This document shows positions 40,075 to 40,509 of a stretch of DNA of 40,509 nucleotides, in pieces. This stretch comes from an uncultured beta proteobacterium (GTDB lineage: Bacteria > Pseudomonadota > Gammaproteobacteria > Burkholderiales > Burkholderiaceae_B). The notes beneath the pieces were generated by a model. The model was not told the DNA's origin and did not search any database. It saw only the letters and a program-made list of their open reading frames with translations. Both the position numbers and the translations under genes were made by a program. Where the stretch lies: assembly GCA_903958565.1 (NCBI GenBank), contig CAJBTJ010000386.1, positions 1 through 40,509 on the forward strand, given 5' to 3'. Numbering within the stretch: the stretch's first letter is position 1; every line of letters starts with the position of its first letter.

Positions 40075-40509
40075 TTATTCTCCTTCAGGCGCAGGCGCAG
40101 CGGCATCAGCCTTGCGCGGTGCGCGACCACGTCCTGCGGGACGGGCTCCGGCCGGACGTGCACCTTCGGGCTTGTCAGCACGTGGTGCGCGACGCGGACG
40201 ACGCTCTTCTTCGCGAGGGGCGGCGGTTTCAACAGGCAATTCGCCGTTAGCCAGCATATCGCCTTTGTATACCCAAACCTTGATGCCAATCACGCCATAT
40301 GTCGTGTGGGCTTCTGAGGTACCGTAATCGATGTTCGCACGCAGCGTATGCAGTGGCACACGGCCTTCGCGATACCATTCTGTACGAGCAATCTCAATAC
40401 CATTTAAGCGGCCAGCACTCATGATCTTGATGCCTTGGGCACCGAGACGCATGGCGTTTTGCATGGCGCGCTTCATGGCACGGCGGAACATGATCCGCTT
40501 TTCGAGCTG
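40075..40509 (-). CDS. rpsC: 30S ribosomal protein S3, C-terminal part (cut by window edge)
   Basis: 145 C-terminal residues are visible; the N-terminal KH domain lies beyond the window, so the internal ATG at 40491 is not the start. S3 lines the mRNA entry tunnel of the 30S subunit. [29 protein letters not shown], then [44 protein letters not shown] are family landmarks. About 40 residues beyond the core form a basic, Arg/Pro/Ala-rich tail with repeated RPAG units, ending in an acidic PAPEGE. Confidence 0.97.
   Translation of the reverse strand, partial: QLEKRIMFRRAMKRAMQNAMRLGAQGIKIMSAGRLNGIEIARTEWYREGRVPLHTLRANIDYGTSEAHTTYGVIGIKVWVYKGDMLANGELPVETAAPREEERRPRRAPRADKPEGARPAGARPAGRGRAPRKADAAAPAPEGE

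Overview
The window looks like chromosomal DNA of a betaproteobacterium of the order Burkholderiales, most like the Alcaligenaceae (Bordetella and relatives). The reasons are the infA-rpmJ arrangement after secY, a Bug-type tricarboxylate receptor, System II cytochrome c maturation (ResB/CcsB), and the backbone order ssb, MFS, uvrA, dgt, aroB, aroK, mrcA, cyaY, lptM, lysA, ccsB, resB, cytochrome c4, engB, hemB, dsbD, cutA, rplQ. The family assignment rests on remembered gene order and protein resemblance, not on a search. I saw no transposase, tRNA, rRNA, CRISPR array or phage gene.

Region 1 (1-5.5 kb) is the most accessory part. On the minus strand lie the start of an IlvD/Edd-type dehydratase (cut by the window edge), an SDR protein lacking the usual Tyr/Lys catalytic pair, a tiny coiled-coil/membrane protein, and ssb. 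A plus-strand pair (TauD/TfdA dioxygenase and Bug solute receptor) sits between ssb and the MFS gene. Region 2 (5.5-16.8 kb) is housekeeping: uvrA, a Cys-rich lipoprotein gene overlapping the uvrA 3' end, the minus-strand series aroK-aroB-dgt-lipoprotein, divergent mrcA, cyaY, lptM and lysA.

Region 3 (16.8-28.4 kb) is a haem and periplasmic redox island. A di-haem cytochrome c4, ResB and CcsB (haem attachment to apocytochrome), HemB (tetrapyrrole synthesis) and DsbD (electrons into the periplasm, keeping apocytochrome cysteines reduced) belong together functionally. CutA, EngB and three transporters (MFS, EamA/DMT, MFS) are interleaved.

Region 4 (28.4-40.5 kb) is the minus-strand ribosomal superoperon from rpsC (partial) down to rplQ. 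It holds the end of the S10 operon (rpsC-rplP-rpmC-rpsQ), the spc operon (rplN to secY, infA, rpmJ) and the alpha operon (rpsM, rpsK, rpsD, rpoA, rplQ). It is interrupted between rpsQ and rplN by a single plus-strand aldehyde dehydrogenase gene, with a perfect 14-bp-stem terminator on the rpsQ side. The alpha operon has two unusually long internal gaps, each with inverted repeats.

I found no clearly new multi-gene system. The most interesting signals are the ALDH interruption of the ribosomal cluster, the dioxygenase/Bug cassette at the ssb locus with a 7-bp dyad upstream, the SDR with a missing catalytic pair, the uncharacterised Cys-rich lipoprotein, and terminators placed so close to cutA and resB that there is little room for a separate promoter.
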